The notes below the pieces were generated by a model that did not search any database, had not been told where the DNA came from, and saw only the letters and a program-made list of their open reading frames with translations. From Marinobacter nitratireducens (lineage in GTDB: Bacteria > Pseudomonadota > Gammaproteobacteria > Pseudomonadales > Oleiphilaceae), in contig NZ_ANIE01000002.1 in NCBI RefSeq assembly GCF_000708045.1, positions 1-64,000 on the forward strand: a stretch of DNA of 64,000 nt, written 5' to 3'. Position numbers and translations under genes: made by a program. Positions 15,207 through 24,775 of the stretch are shown in pieces (position 1 is the first letter of the stretch; every line of letters begins with the position of its first letter).

Positions 15207-16879
15207 CCGCGATTGTCCTTGAGAACCTGAGCAAAACGTTTGGTAAAACCCTGGCTCTGCAGGACATCTCCGGCCAGATCGCTGCTGGCCGTCTGACCGG
15301 CCTGGTTGGGCCTGATGGCGCTGGCAAGACAACACTCATCCGAATGATGGCGGGGTTGCTCGGGCCGGATGAGGGCAGTCTCCGTGTTGCTGGCCTGGAC
15401 CCGGTTACTCAGGGTTCCGCGCTGGCGGAGTCCGTGGGTTATATGCCCCAGCGATTCGGTCTGTATGAAGACCTGACCGTGCTTGAAAACCTCCGGCTAT
15501 ACGCCGAGTTGCGTGGCCTTGCCCGGGCAGATTATCGGCATACTCTGGACCGGTTGCTGGAATTTACCCGGCTGGGGCCATTCACAGATCGCCTCGCGGG
15601 GCGCCTCTCTGGCGGTATGAAGCAGAAGCTAGGCCTCGCGTGCTCACTGGTTACCACCCCCGATGTTCTTCTGCTGGATGAACCCGGGGTCGGGGTTGAT
15701 CCGGTTAGTCGGCAGGATCTATGGCGCATGGTGCAAGCGCTTACGGGCGAGGGTATGGCGGTTATCTGGGCGACGGCCTATCTCGAAGAGGCCGAGCAGT
15801 GCGAGGATGTACTGCTTCTCAATGAGGGCCAGTTGCGATTTGCAGGGCGCCCCAAGGAGTTGACTTCGCGACTTGAAGGCCGCTGTTTCAGTCTTTGTGG
15901 CAGCAGCGACAAGCGTGCGCTATTGGCTCAGGTTCTAACGGCACCAGGGGTGCGGGATGGAACCATTGAGGGGGATCGAATCCGGGTCGTGATGGACGCA
16001 GGGTGTCCGGCACCGGATATCGAGTCGGTGAATGCTGTGATTCCAGTTTCCCCCCGTTTTGAAGACGCGTTCATTGACTTGCTGGGCGGCGGTCCCGGTG
16101 GGCAATCGCCACTGGCGGATCAGATGCCGGAGGTTGCCTCAATGGGGGATGTTGTGAGTTGTCAGAACCTCACGCGTCGATTCGGGGATTTCGTAGCCGC
16201 AGACAGTGTCATCTTCCGTGTCCGGTCCGGAGAGATCCTGGGGTTGCTGGGTCCCAACGGTGCCGGTAAATCAACCACCTTTAAAATGCTCTGCGGTTTG
16301 CTGAAACCCAGCAGTGGAGAGGCAATTGTGGCCGGTAAGGATCTCAGCCGCTTTGCAACGGATGCAAAGCTGCGTCTGGGTTACATGGCTCAGAAGTTCT
16401 CCTTGTATGGCCTGCTCTCGGTGCGCCAGAACCTTGCTTTTTACGCGGGCGTGTATGGGCTTCGGGGGCGTGAGAAAAAAGAGCGAATCCGGCAGATGGT
16501 GGATGGGCTCCAGCTGGATTCTCTACTGGACAGCGCCCCGGACCAGCTTTCGCTTGGGTTCAAGCAACGCCTTGCGCTGGCCTGTGCCCTGATGCACAGG
16601 CCACCCATACTGTTTCTGGATGAGCCGACATCGGGGGTGGACCCCATTACCCGGCGGGAATTCTGGACCCACATAAACGGCCTGGTGGCCAAGGGTGTCA
16701 CGGTTCTGGTAACCACCCATTTTATGGATGAAGCGGAATACTGTGATCGGGTCGCCCTGATGCACCGAGGGCGCATCATTGCGCTGGATTCCCCTGACCG
16801 CCTCAAGGCCCGCGCGGGGCAAGGGGCCAGTATGGAACAGGCCTTTATTCATCTGATTGAGGCAGAGCCCGATGAATAG
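15203..16879 (+). CDS. Double-domain ABC exporter ATPase (YbhF-like)
   Basis: A 558-residue protein with two fused nucleotide-binding domains. Domain 1 (about 1-235): Walker A GPDGAGKTT, signature LSGGMKQKLGLA, Walker B VLLLDEPGVGVD. Domain 2 (about 315-550): GPNGAGKST, LSLGFKQRLALA, ILFLDEPTSGVD, H-loop TTHFMDEAE. In domain 1 the H-loop position reads ATAYLEEAE, lacking His, so that site is probably degenerate, a feature I recall from RbbA/YbhF-type ATPases. The linker (235-315) is divergent. It overlaps both neighbours, so adaptor, ATPase and permeases form one translationally coupled unit exporting an unknown toxic compound. Confidence 0.85.
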   Translation: MTAIVLENLSKTFGKTLALQDISGQIAAGRLTGLVGPDGAGKTTLIRMMAGLLGPDEGSLRVAGLDPVTQGSALAESVGYMPQRFGLYEDLTVLENLRLYAELRGLARADYRHTLDRLLEFTRLGPFTDRLAGRLSGGMKQKLGLACSLVTTPDVLLLDEPGVGVDPVSRQDLWRMVQALTGEGMAVIWATAYLEEAEQCEDVLLLNEGQLRFAGRPKELTSRLEGRCFSLCGSSDKRALLAQVLTAPGVRDGTIEGDRIRVVMDAGCPAPDIESVNAVIPVSPRFEDAFIDLLGGGPGGQSPLADQMPEVASMGDVVSCQNLTRRFGDFVAADSVIFRVRSGEILGLLGPNGAGKSTTFKMLCGLLKPSSGEAIVAGKDLSRFATDAKLRLGYMAQKFSLYGLLSVRQNLAFYAGVYGLRGREKKERIRQMVDGLQLDSLLDSAPDQLSLGFKQRLALACALMHRPPILFLDEPTSGVDPITRREFWTHINGLVAKGVTVLVTTHFMDEAEYCDRVALMHRGRIIALDSPDRLKARAGQGASMEQAFIHLIEAEPDE

Positions 16880-17966
16880 TCGGCGTTTACTTGCGCTTGT
16901 CAGCAAGGAGAGCCTGCAAATCGTCCGGGATCCCTCGGCGATACTGATCGCTTTTGTTCTGCCGGTATTGCTGCTGTTTTTGTTTGCTTACGCCGTGTCT
17001 TTGGATATTCGGCAGGTCCATCTGGGTGTTGTGCTTCAGTCGGACAGCGCCCGGGCCCAGTCGCTGGCAGCGGATTTCAGCGGTACTCCCTACTTCAGGG
17101 TTGTTCCTGTTCGTCACAGAAAGGAGGTGACGCCGTTGCTCGTCAGCGGTGAGCTCAAAGGGTATGTGCTCATTCCAGCCGATTTTGACCGGCGGCTCTT
17201 CCGGGGCGATCCGCTGATTCAGGTGATTACGGATGGTACGCAACCCAATACCGCCAATTTTGTAGCCGGGTACACCCGTGGCGTTCTGGTGAATTGGCTT
17301 TCGGATCATGGGTTGCAGGCGCCAATCAGGCTTGATGCCCGATTCTGGTTCAATCCCGAGGTCGAGACCCGGAAATTTCTGGTTCCGGGCGCCATCGCCA
17401 TCATCATGACGATGATTGGTACGCTGTTGACGGCACTGGTTGTGGCTCGGGAGTGGGAGAGGGGAACCATGGAAGCGCTGCTTTCGACGCCTGCCCGTAT
17501 TCCCGAAATACTGCTAGGTAAGCTTTTACCCTACTTCGGGTTGGGGCTTGTGGCGACGATGGGCAGTACCCTGCTGGCCATTCATATTTTCGATGTTCCC
17601 CTCAGGGGGAGCTGGGCCGCATTGCTGTTGGTGTCGTCTTGTTTTCTGGTGCCGGCCCTGGGGCAGGGCCTTGTCATCTCTGCGTTGGCTCGAAACCAGT
17701 TTATTGCTGCCCAGGCGGCGCTATTTTCCGGTTTCCTGCCTGCCTTTCTGCTCTCTGGATTCCTGTTCGAAATTGATGCAATGCCGGCGCCGATCCGATG
17801 GCTAACGCACATCGTTCCCGCTCGTTATTTCATCGAAAGCCTGCACAGCGTTTTTCTGGTTGGCGACGTCTGGTCATTACTGTTGCAGGATATGTTCGCC
17901 ATGCTCGGGCTTGGAACCGTGATGTTTGTGATCGCCCGCGTGAAAACGCGCAAGAGCCTGGAGTGA
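16872..17966 (+). CDS. ABC-2 type exporter permease (YbhS-like)
   Basis: A 364-residue inner-membrane protein of the ABC-2/DrrB-like family. An N-terminal membrane segment FVLPVLLLFLFAYAVSLDIR is followed by a large periplasmic domain (about 45-170) and a block of five C-terminal membrane segments with EWERGTMEALLSTPARIPEILLGK, the cytoplasmic coupling helix typical of the family. Its ATG overlaps the end of the ATPase gene by eight bases; an upstream TTG start at 16857 has no better ribosome site. With the following permease it should form a heterodimeric channel. Confidence 0.83.
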   Translation: MNSRRLLALVSKESLQIVRDPSAILIAFVLPVLLLFLFAYAVSLDIRQVHLGVVLQSDSARAQSLAADFSGTPYFRVVPVRHRKEVTPLLVSGELKGYVLIPADFDRRLFRGDPLIQVITDGTQPNTANFVAGYTRGVLVNWLSDHGLQAPIRLDARFWFNPEVETRKFLVPGAIAIIMTMIGTLLTALVVAREWERGTMEALLSTPARIPEILLGKLLPYFGLGLVATMGSTLLAIHIFDVPLRGSWAALLLVSSCFLVPALGQGLVISALARNQFIAAQAALFSGFLPAFLLSGFLFEIDAMPAPIRWLTHIVPARYFIESLHSVFLVGDVWSLLLQDMFAMLGLGTVMFVIARVKTRKSLE

Positions 17967-17970
17967 TGAT

Positions 17971-19053
17971 ATGAATGCCTCCCGGCTGTTAGCCCAGATC
18001 CTGAAAGAGCTGCTGAGCCTGTTGCGCGATCCCAGAGCCAGGGCGATTCTGGTGCTTCCTCCCTTGCTGCAGCTGATGATCTTTTCATTCGCCGCCACGC
18101 TGGAGGTTCGGAATGCGACGATTGCGGTCTTCAACGAGGATTCCGGGCAACCGGCAGAGACGTTTGTCAGTGCGGTCACCCATGCCGGTTTTGTTGGCAG
18201 AGTCATTCCGGTATTCGATCAGCAGCATCAGGACGACGTGATTGAGCGTGGTGAAGCGTTGTTGGCGCTGCATATCCCAGAGGAGTTTTCGCGCTTGCGG
18301 CTGGCAGGGGAAGCGGCACCCGTACAGGTGATTCTCGATGGCCAGCAGGCCAACACGGCTCAGGTTGCGCTGAGTTATTTGCAGGCGATTGCGATGGCCC
18401 AGGCCGATGCCGAGGAACCGATTGTGTTGCGTCATGCTTTCAACCCTAATCTGACCTACCAGTGGTACGTGGTGCCGAGTCTGTCGGGCATTCTCTCCAT
18501 GTTTATTGCGCTGGTGGTGACGGCATTATCCATTGCTCGCGAGCGGGAACTTGGCACCTTTGATCAGTTGCTGGTATCACCCACCACACCGGCGGAGATC
18601 ATTCTCGCCAAGTGTCTCCCTGCCGTGTTGGTCGGGTTTGTGATGGGCTCGATCATGATCAGTGCAGCCCTGCTGCTGTTTCGTGTGCCCTTTACCGGCT
18701 CGCTGTTGTGGCTGGCAGGCGCGCTCGGACTGTTCATGGTGTCCGTTGTAGGTATCGGTTTGATGATCTCCGCGGTCTCCAAAACCCAGCAGCAGGCCAT
18801 ACTGGGGGCTTTTGCCATTGGCGTCCCGATGGTGTTGATGTCTGGTTTCGCAACGCCGGTTGAGAACATGCCTCTGATCCTGCAATGGGTATCACAGGCA
18901 ATACCGCTGACCCATTTTCTGGTGATTGTGCAGGGCAGTTTTCTGAAGGCGATCCCGGAGAGTGTTGTCCTGTCCCACCTCTGGCCGATGGCTGTGACGG
19001 CGCTGGTTACGCTAATGGGCGCGACACTGGTTGTTCAACGGCGCCTGAGCTGA
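17971..19053 (+). CDS. ABC-2 type exporter permease (YbhR-like)
   Basis: A 360-residue paralogue of the preceding permease with the same order: an N-terminal membrane segment (ILVLPPLLQLMIFSFAATLEVR), a periplasmic domain of about 130 residues, and five C-terminal segments with the coupling motif ARERELGTFDQLLVSPTTPAEI. Start at ATG 17971, four bases after the previous stop, with GGAG at 17961-17964. It completes the adaptor-ATPase-permease-permease operon. No terminator is obvious in the following gap. Confidence 0.83.
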   Translation: MNASRLLAQILKELLSLLRDPRARAILVLPPLLQLMIFSFAATLEVRNATIAVFNEDSGQPAETFVSAVTHAGFVGRVIPVFDQQHQDDVIERGEALLALHIPEEFSRLRLAGEAAPVQVILDGQQANTAQVALSYLQAIAMAQADAEEPIVLRHAFNPNLTYQWYVVPSLSGILSMFIALVVTALSIARERELGTFDQLLVSPTTPAEIILAKCLPAVLVGFVMGSIMISAALLLFRVPFTGSLLWLAGALGLFMVSVVGIGLMISAVSKTQQQAILGAFAIGVPMVLMSGFATPVENMPLILQWVSQAIPLTHFLVIVQGSFLKAIPESVVLSHLWPMAVTALVTLMGATLVVQRRLS

Positions 19054-19099
19054 TCGCTTCAGAGGGGTAGAGCATTCACGGTTGATTCGAAATTTTGGT

Positions 19100-19127
19100 T
19101 TTACCTGAAAATAAGCATGCTTATAAT
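19100..19127 (+). promoter_or_regulatory. Promoter with overlapping 14 bp palindromic operator before the EmrAB-type pump
   Basis: -35 TTTACC (19100-19105), 16 bp spacer, -10 TATAAT (19122-19127). A perfect 14 bp palindrome ATAAGCATGCTTAT fills 19111-19124, between the two boxes and into the -10, where a bound repressor would block RNA polymerase. MarR/TetR-type repressors commonly control such pumps, but no regulator gene is adjacent here. Confidence 0.55.
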
Positions 19128-19184
19128 GTATGACCTTAGAAAAAGGTGACGACATTCGATAGAGCCAGCTTTCGGGAAGCGGAC

Positions 19185-20330
19185 ATGAATCAACAGAACG
19201 GTATTGCCAGACACCTTGTAACCGGGCCGCAGGCCTTTGGGCGTGTGAACCTACGGTTTGTATTACTGGTGCTGGTGCCTCTAGCCATCGTGGTTTTCTC
19301 GGGCCTTGCCTACGTGCTGGGCGGTCGGTATGTGGACTCCGAGAATGCCTATGTTCGAGCGGATATGGTGTCTGTCGTACCGGAAGTCTCCGGAGCCATC
19401 ACCTCGGTTGCCGTTCATGAAAATCGTCGGGTCGCATCAGGCGATGTCCTGTTTACCATCGATCCTGCCCGTTATCAGATTGCTATTGATCAGGCAGAGT
19501 CAGAGCTGGCCAACGTCCGCACCCAGATCGACACCCTCAAAGCTGAGTACGGAGAGAAAGTTCAGCAGCTGCAAACGGCGCAGAGCAATCTGGCGTTTGC
19601 ACAACGGGAATATCGCCGTCAGGTAGAGCTATCCCGCAGCCATGCGGTGTCGGATTCAATACTGGACAGCTACCGGCATAAAGAACAGTTGGCCGAGCAG
19701 AACGTGGAGCAGGTTCGCAAGGGTCTGGATCGCCTTAAGGCGGGGCTGGCAGGTCAGCCAGACATTGCCACAGAAGAGCACCCCAGGTATCGCAAGGCGC
19801 TGGCCGCGTTGTCTGCGGCTCGTCAGGACCTGGCTGATACTGAGGTCAGGGCCCGCTTTGACGGAATTGCTTCCCAAACCCCGGTGGTCGGGCAGTATGC
19901 AGGTCCCGGTCACCCGGCAATGAGCCTGGTTTCCAGTGGCCGGATATGGGTTGAGGCCAATCTGAAGGAAACCCAGTTGACTCATGTCGAGCCGGGGCAG
20001 CCCGTTGTCATCACCGTAGATGCCTACCCCGATCTGGAGCTGGAGGGCCGGGTTGCCAGTATCGCCGGGGCAACGGGGTCAGAGTTTGCCGTGTTACCAG
20101 CCCAGAATGCGACGGGTAACTGGGTGAAAGTGGTGCAGCGGATACCGGTCCGTATTGAGCTCGATGAGCTGCCCGGGGAACGATCACTGCGATCCGGCAT
20201 GAGTGTGACGGTGGACATCGATACCGGTTGGCATCACCGTGGCCCTGAATTCCTGTCGCCATTGACCTCCTGGATGCAGGGCGTGGTTGGTACCGCTCAT
20301 GCAGCGGAGCAGGCAGGGCCTCAGGGGTGA
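19185..20330 (+). CDS. EmrA-like membrane-fusion protein of a multidrug pump
   Basis: A 381-residue HlyD-family protein. It has a cytoplasmic N-terminus of about 23 residues, one membrane segment (FVLLVLVPLAIVVFSGLAYVL), the lipoyl half SVVPEVSGAITSVAVHENRRV, a helical hairpin (about 105-205) and the second lipoyl half ARFDGIASQTPVVGQYAGPG, then a beta-barrel. ATG 19185 is chosen over an upstream in-frame GTG at 19146, giving a normal EmrA N-terminus. The end overlaps the MFS gene (GTGA at 20327-20330). A palindromic operator-like site covers its promoter. Together they form a tripartite EmrAB-TolC-type efflux pump. Confidence 0.82.
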   Translation: MNQQNGIARHLVTGPQAFGRVNLRFVLLVLVPLAIVVFSGLAYVLGGRYVDSENAYVRADMVSVVPEVSGAITSVAVHENRRVASGDVLFTIDPARYQIAIDQAESELANVRTQIDTLKAEYGEKVQQLQTAQSNLAFAQREYRRQVELSRSHAVSDSILDSYRHKEQLAEQNVEQVRKGLDRLKAGLAGQPDIATEEHPRYRKALAALSAARQDLADTEVRARFDGIASQTPVVGQYAGPGHPAMSLVSSGRIWVEANLKETQLTHVEPGQPVVITVDAYPDLELEGRVASIAGATGSEFAVLPAQNATGNWVKVVQRIPVRIELDELPGERSLRSGMSVTVDIDTGWHHRGPEFLSPLTSWMQGVVGTAHAAEQAGPQG

Positions 20331-21859
20331 GCCCTCAGCAAACCCGTGGCGAAAAGGGCCTGAATCGGGGATTAATCACTGTCTCGATCATGCTTGCTAC
20401 GATCATGCAGGCGGTGGACACCACGATTGCCAATGTGGCGCTGCCCAACATGCAGGGCAGCATGTCGGCGACATCGGAACAGATTGCCTGGGTACTGACG
20501 TCCTATATTGTGGCGGCGGCAATCATGACTCCTATGACTGGCTTCCTGTCCGCCCGGATTGGCCGCAAGCGCCTTTTCATCATCTCGGTTACCGGTTTTA
20601 CCTTAACGTCGCTGCTCTGCGGCGTTGCAGTCTCTCTGGACCAGATTGTGTTGTTTCGCCTGCTCCAGGGTATCTTTGGTGCCGGGTTGGTTCCATTGTC
20701 CCAGTCGGTTCTTCTCGACACCTACCCCAAAGAGAAGCACGGTTCGGCTATGGCCATCTGGGGTGTCGGTGTGATGGTCGGCCCGATTCTCGGCCCTACT
20801 CTGGGGGGCTATCTGACCGAGTATTACAACTGGCGCTGGGTATTTTTCATTAACCTGCCGGTAGGTATCCTGGCCTTGGCAGGCATCCTCATGTTTGTCC
20901 CGGAAACGGAGAAAACGAACCGGCGGTTTGATCTGTTTGGTTTTGCCCTTCTGTCCCTGGCCATCGGTTCCTTGCAGCTTATGCTGGATCGCGGGCAGAG
21001 CCTGGACTGGTTTTCCTCTACCGAGATCATTCTGGAAACGCTGGTTGCGGTCGTCTGCTTCTATATGTTCGTGGTTCACATGATGACGGCGAAGGAGCCT
21101 TTCCTGGAGCCTGGGCTATTCAAAGACCGGAATCTGGTCATCGGGTTGGTGTTTATCTTTATCGTCGGCGTTATTCTTCTGGCGACCCTTGCGCTGCTTC
21201 CTCCGTATTTGCAGAACCTCATGGGATACCCCGTGATCACAACGGGTGAGTTGCTGGCCCCGAGGGGAATGGGAAGTATGGTCGCTATGCTTCTCGTGGG
21301 ACGTCTGGTAAACCGGATAGACGTTCGCTTGCTGGTAGGCACCGGCCTGACGCTGACCGCCTATTCCCTGTTTGAGATGGCCTTCTTTAATCTTGATATA
21401 CGGCCTTCGGCGCTGGTGTTTACCGGCATCGTGCAGGGGCTGGGTTTGGGCTTCGTCTTTGTGCCACTCAGCACGATTACCTTCTCCACACTGAATCAGC
21501 GCTACCGCACTGAGGGAACCGCCATGTTCAGCCTGATGCGTAACATTGGCAGCAGCATCGGTATTTCCTCAATGGTTGCCTTGGCCGCGCACAACACCCA
21601 GGTGAATCATGCAGTACTGGGGGAGCAGCTTACTCCGTTCCGTGAACCGCTCCAGCGGTTGATGGAGAGCAAGGGGCTGGGACTCGGTCCCGACCAGACC
21701 CTGGCGATGTTGAATCAGGAGCTGACGCGTCAGGCTGCAGCGATCTCTTACCTTAACGATTTCCGGTTCATGGCGTGGATGACCCTGGCGGTGATTCCGT
21801 TGCTTCTGCTGTTCCGTCGGAAACCGTCAATCAATGTGGAGCTTGCTGGCCAGCGCTGA
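20327..21859 (+). CDS. EmrB-like MFS multidrug transporter (DHA2 family, 14 TM)
   Basis: A 510-residue proton-driven exporter of the DHA2 family with about 14 membrane segments. Segment 1 carries MQAVDTTIANVALPNMQGSM with the family's Asp, motif A-like GFLSARIGRKRLF sits in the first cytoplasmic loop, and motif C GVGVMVGPILGPTLGGYL in segment 5. It starts at GTG 20327 overlapping the EmrA-like stop. The last 33 bases overlap the 3' end of the decayed esterase on the other strand. Probable role: efflux of hydrophobic drugs or uncouplers through an outer-membrane channel. Confidence 0.87.
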   Translation: MSPQQTRGEKGLNRGLITVSIMLATIMQAVDTTIANVALPNMQGSMSATSEQIAWVLTSYIVAAAIMTPMTGFLSARIGRKRLFIISVTGFTLTSLLCGVAVSLDQIVLFRLLQGIFGAGLVPLSQSVLLDTYPKEKHGSAMAIWGVGVMVGPILGPTLGGYLTEYYNWRWVFFINLPVGILALAGILMFVPETEKTNRRFDLFGFALLSLAIGSLQLMLDRGQSLDWFSSTEIILETLVAVVCFYMFVVHMMTAKEPFLEPGLFKDRNLVIGLVFIFIVGVILLATLALLPPYLQNLMGYPVITTGELLAPRGMGSMVAMLLVGRLVNRIDVRLLVGTGLTLTAYSLFEMAFFNLDIRPSALVFTGIVQGLGLGFVFVPLSTITFSTLNQRYRTEGTAMFSLMRNIGSSIGISSMVALAAHNTQVNHAVLGEQLTPFREPLQRLMESKGLGLGPDQTLAMLNQELTRQAAAISYLNDFRFMAWMTLAVIPLLLLFRRKPSINVELAGQR

Positions 21860-22329
21860 GGCGATGGTCTGGTAACCGCTTGCACTGGGGTGATAGCCGT
21901 CAGCGGCCAGCAGTGCGGGGTCAACAACAGTTGGGTAATCCAGATACCTGAAGGCATCCGGCTTCTTTTTCGCCAATTGCTGATAAATGCCATCCAGTTG
22001 TCGGGCTCGCCATCCCATGACCTGCCTCAGGGGGGCGGGCAGGGCTGTAAAACGGTGCATCGGGGGCACACTGAGCAACTGAATCGGAGCGGGGTATCGT
22101 TCGGTAAGCGTCGTTCTCAGTGCTATTGATGATGCCTCTCAATACCCACACCTGCAGCGGTGGATTCCCCGATCACCAGTAGGCTGAGCCCGGCCTCGCC
22201 CTCACCATATTGCCCCCAATTGTCGCCTTGGGCTTCCGGCAACCGTGGGGTGATTCTCCGGGTTCGTTTTCCCTGATACAGGAGCACCGGAAACAGTGCG
22301 ATTGTGGTAAGCCAGAAGGGAAGGTGCAT
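21827..22329 (-). pseudogene. Decayed SGNH/GDSL esterase (internal deletion plus frameshift)
   Basis: The N-terminal piece (start 22329) reads to LLVIGESTAAGVGIE, the SGNH block I nucleophile motif after a membrane-like leader, and then meets a stop at 22123-22125. The C-terminal piece, in another frame, resumes around 22130 with ALRTTLTERYPAPIQLLS and continues through PPMHRFTALP to ADGYHPSASGY, the block V Asp-x-x-His motif, ending at 21827. The join removes the Gly and Asn oxyanion blocks, roughly 70 residues compared with complete SGNH proteins, and shifts frame. Both catalytic ends are recognisable, so this is a relic, not two genes. Its 3' end overlaps the MFS gene. Confidence 0.75.
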
Positions 22330-22423
22330 GGGCTTGTCTCAGTGATGGACTGAGCAAGCATGGTAGCGTGTTTGGTGGTTGGAGGGGAGACGGGCGCGGT
22401 GCCCGTCTCAATGCCGGTGGCAA

Positions 22424-22864
22424 TTACTTGGCAGTCACAACCTGCATGATCAGCTTGCCGTCTTTCTTCACCGGGCCGTCTTCCTTGGCGCCGAGAGTGT
22501 ATTCGAAGGTGCCGGTTTTCATGCCACCGCCTTCGCCGTGGACCATCAGCATGAGCATATCGCCAGACTTGACTTCTTCAGTCAGGATCGCCGCCACGTT
22601 CATATTCTTGCCTTTCTTCAAAGGCGCATGGCCAACCACCGGGCCGGGTTTCATGTTCTCGTCGGTACGGTGTACGACGAGCCAGCCGTTCATTTCGGCG
22701 TTCACTTTCTTCGCGGTAACGGTGCCACTCGCTACACTCTGGTCGTCCGCCCAGACCTGTGCGCCATCCATTTCCTCATGATGGCCAGCGGTTGCGGTGC
22801 CTGCGAGGAATGCACCAGAGACCAGTGCCGCGGTAAGAAAAGAGTTGGTGAGTTTCTTCGTCAT
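22424..22864 (-). CDS. Small secreted protein (DUF7282-like)
   Basis: A 146-residue protein with a Sec signal peptide cut near AGTATAGHH (about residue 26). The mature part has a beta-rich repeat pattern VASGTVTAKKVNAEMNGWLV, then HRTDENMKPGPVVGHAPLKKG and a Gly/Met-rich hairpin, resembling the DUF7282 family of exported proteins of unknown role. It is rich in Met, Lys and His, which could suggest metal binding, but that is speculation. AGGAGA precedes the ATG. The gene is alone on the minus strand, downstream of the liu operon with a hairpin between. Confidence 0.6.
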   Translation of the reverse strand: MTKKLTNSFLTAALVSGAFLAGTATAGHHEEMDGAQVWADDQSVASGTVTAKKVNAEMNGWLVVHRTDENMKPGPVVGHAPLKKGKNMNVAAILTEEVKSGDMLMLMVHGEGGGMKTGTFEYTLGAKEDGPVKKDGKLIMQVVTAK

Positions 22865-22986
22865 GACTATCTCCTGATATCCTGGTTATTGCCCATCGGT
22901 TATGTGTGTTTGTGATGGGTGTACTGGAGATACGGAGCAGTCAGCGAATCGGTTGCAGATTTTGTTCAATTATTTGCAGCGAAGGG

Positions 22987-23012
22987 GACCGACCCTGACA
23001 TCAGGGTCGGTC
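22987..23012 (-). terminator. Hairpin at the end of the liu operon
   Basis: GACCGACCCTGA (22987-22998) and TCAGGGTCGGTC (23001-23012) make a perfect 12 bp stem with a CA gap (the closing base pairs must open to form a loop). It lies 26 bases beyond the stop of the acyl-CoA ligase. No U-run follows on the minus strand, so termination efficiency is uncertain. Confidence 0.5.
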
Positions 23013-23037
23013 GGCCAGGCATTTCCGGCTTGAGGGA

Positions 23038-24723
23038 TTACTTCAACCCCATCTCCTCAATCGAGATCTCACGCATTTTGAATTTCTGGATTTTCCCGGT
23101 GACGGTCATCGGGAAGGCATCCACAAATTTGTAGTTGCGGGGAATCTTGAAGTGGGCGATCTTGCCTTTGCAGAATGCCTGAAGGTCGTCGCTGGTCACC
23201 TGCTCGGCATCGGGGCGTAGTTTCACCCAGGCAATCAGTTCTTCACCGTATTTTTCATCCGGGATACCGGTTACCTGTACTTCCTCAATGGAGGGGTGGG
23301 TGTACAGGAATTCCTCGATTTCTTTCGGGTAGATGTTCTCACCACCCCGGATCACCATGTCCTTGATACGACCAACGATCTGGATATATCCCTCGTCGTC
23401 CATGGTGGCCAGGTCTCCGGTGTGCATCCAGCCGGCGTCGTCGATGGCTTCCCGGGTCTTTTCCTCGTTGTTCCAGTACTTCAGCATTACGCTGTAGCCA
23501 CGGGTGCAAAGTTCTCCGATCTCGCCCCGTGGTACGACGTTGCCGGTGCCCGGGTCCACAATCTTGGTCTCAAGGTGCGGCTGTGTCCGGCCAACGGTGG
23601 TGACCTGCTTTTCGAACGGGTCGAGGGAGCTGGTCTGGGTCGATACCGGGCTGGTTTCGGTCATGCCATAGGCGATCTGCACTTCTTTCATGTGCATTTT
23701 GCCGTTCACCTGCTTCATGACTTCTGCAGGGCAAATGGAACCTGCCATGATGCCGGTGCGAAGAGTAGACAGGTCATAGCTGTCGAATTCCGGATCGGCC
23801 AGCTCGGCAATGAACATGGTGGGTACGCCATACAACGCAGTGGCCTTTTCCTGATGCACGGCCTTAAGCACGGATTTCGGTTCGAAGCCTTCATCGGCGT
23901 AGATCATGGTGGAGCCATGGGTAATACAGCCCAGGTTGCCCATCACCATGCCGAAACAGTGGTAGAGCGGAACCGGGATGACCAGGCGATCCTTCTCGGT
24001 GTAGCGCTGGCTTTCCGCCACAAAATAGCCGTTGTTCAGAATGTTGTGGTGGGTAAGGGTGGCACCTTTCGGATTACCCGTGGTTCCGGAGGTGAACTGG
24101 ATGTTGATCGGGTCGTCGAACTGGAGGGTGTCCTGGCGCTTGGTGAGTTCATCCGGGGATACTTCGCTGGCAAAGCCAACAAACTCTTGCCAGGTCCACA
24201 TGCCGTCGTGGCTGTCTTCGTGGACATTGATCACGGCACGCAGGTCCGCGACGTTCTCGGCCTTGAGTTTGCCTGGGGCGCTGCGCTTCAGCTCTGGCGC
24301 GAGTTCATAGATCATTTCCCGGTAGTTGGACGCCTTGAAGCTATCCGCGGTCACCAGCACGCTGATGCCAGCCAGGTTCATGGCGTATTTCAGCTCGTGA
24401 ACGCCGTACGCCGGGTTGATGTTGACCAGAATGGCACCGACTTTTGCCGTGGCAAACTGGGTCACGGTCCACTCGTAACGGTTGGGAGCCCAGATGCCCA
24501 CGCGGTCACCGCGTTTTACGCCAATGGCCATGAAAGCACGCGCCGCTTCATTGACCTTTTCTACAAATTCCCGATAGGTCCAGCGGATATCCTGGTGCAG
24601 ACACACCAGGGCTTCGGTATCAGGGTATTTCTCTGCAGTACGGTCCAGCATTTCGCCAATGGTCATGCCCAACAGGGGCACTTCGGCGGTTCCGCTGGTG
24701 TAGCTTGGGAGAGTCTTGCTCAT
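23038..24723 (-). CDS. Acyl-CoA synthetase of the liu cluster
   Basis: A 561-residue AMP-forming ligase of the medium/long-chain FadD-like branch. The P-loop [18 protein letters not shown] lies near 200-217, the adenylate motif [10 protein letters not shown] near 340, [16 protein letters not shown] near 440, [19 protein letters not shown] near 461-479, and the C-terminal lysine in [11 protein letters not shown] near 546. The start at 24723 follows GGAGG in the message; an upstream in-frame start at 24762 does not. It is the last gene of the liu operon, 52 bases after the AhpD-like gene. Such ligases in liu clusters are thought to activate isovalerate or other branched acids, feeding isovaleryl-CoA dehydrogenase. 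Confidence 0.88.
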   Translation of the reverse strand: MSKTLPSYTSGTAEVPLLGMTIGEMLDRTAEKYPDTEALVCLHQDIRWTYREFVEKVNEAARAFMAIGVKRGDRVGIWAPNRYEWTVTQFATAKVGAILVNINPAYGVHELKYAMNLAGISVLVTADSFKASNYREMIYELAPELKRSAPGKLKAENVADLRAVINVHEDSHDGMWTWQEFVGFASEVSPDELTKRQDTLQFDDPINIQFTSGTTGNPKGATLTHHNILNNGYFVAESQRYTEKDRLVIPVPLYHCFGMVMGNLGCITHGSTMIYADEGFEPKSVLKAVHQEKATALYGVPTMFIAELADPEFDSYDLSTLRTGIMAGSICPAEVMKQVNGKMHMKEVQIAYGMTETSPVSTQTSSLDPFEKQVTTVGRTQPHLETKIVDPGTGNVVPRGEIGELCTRGYSVMLKYWNNEEKTREAIDDAGWMHTGDLATMDDEGYIQIVGRIKDMVIRGGENIYPKEIEEFLYTHPSIEEVQVTGIPDEKYGEELIAWVKLRPDAEQVTSDDLQAFCKGKIAHFKIPRNYKFVDAFPMTVTGKIQKFKMREISIEEMGLK

Positions 24724-24775
24724 GTCTCTGCCTCCATTGTTTTTGTATTCGAGGGCAAGCAAGTGTGAGTACTTG

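Noticed and set aside
23296..24768. Long plus-strand open frame (490 codons) opposite the acyl-CoA ligase
   Set aside because: Its protein is His/Val/Gly-rich without motifs and lies exactly antisense to a ligase with complete motifs; a shadow of high-GC codon bias.
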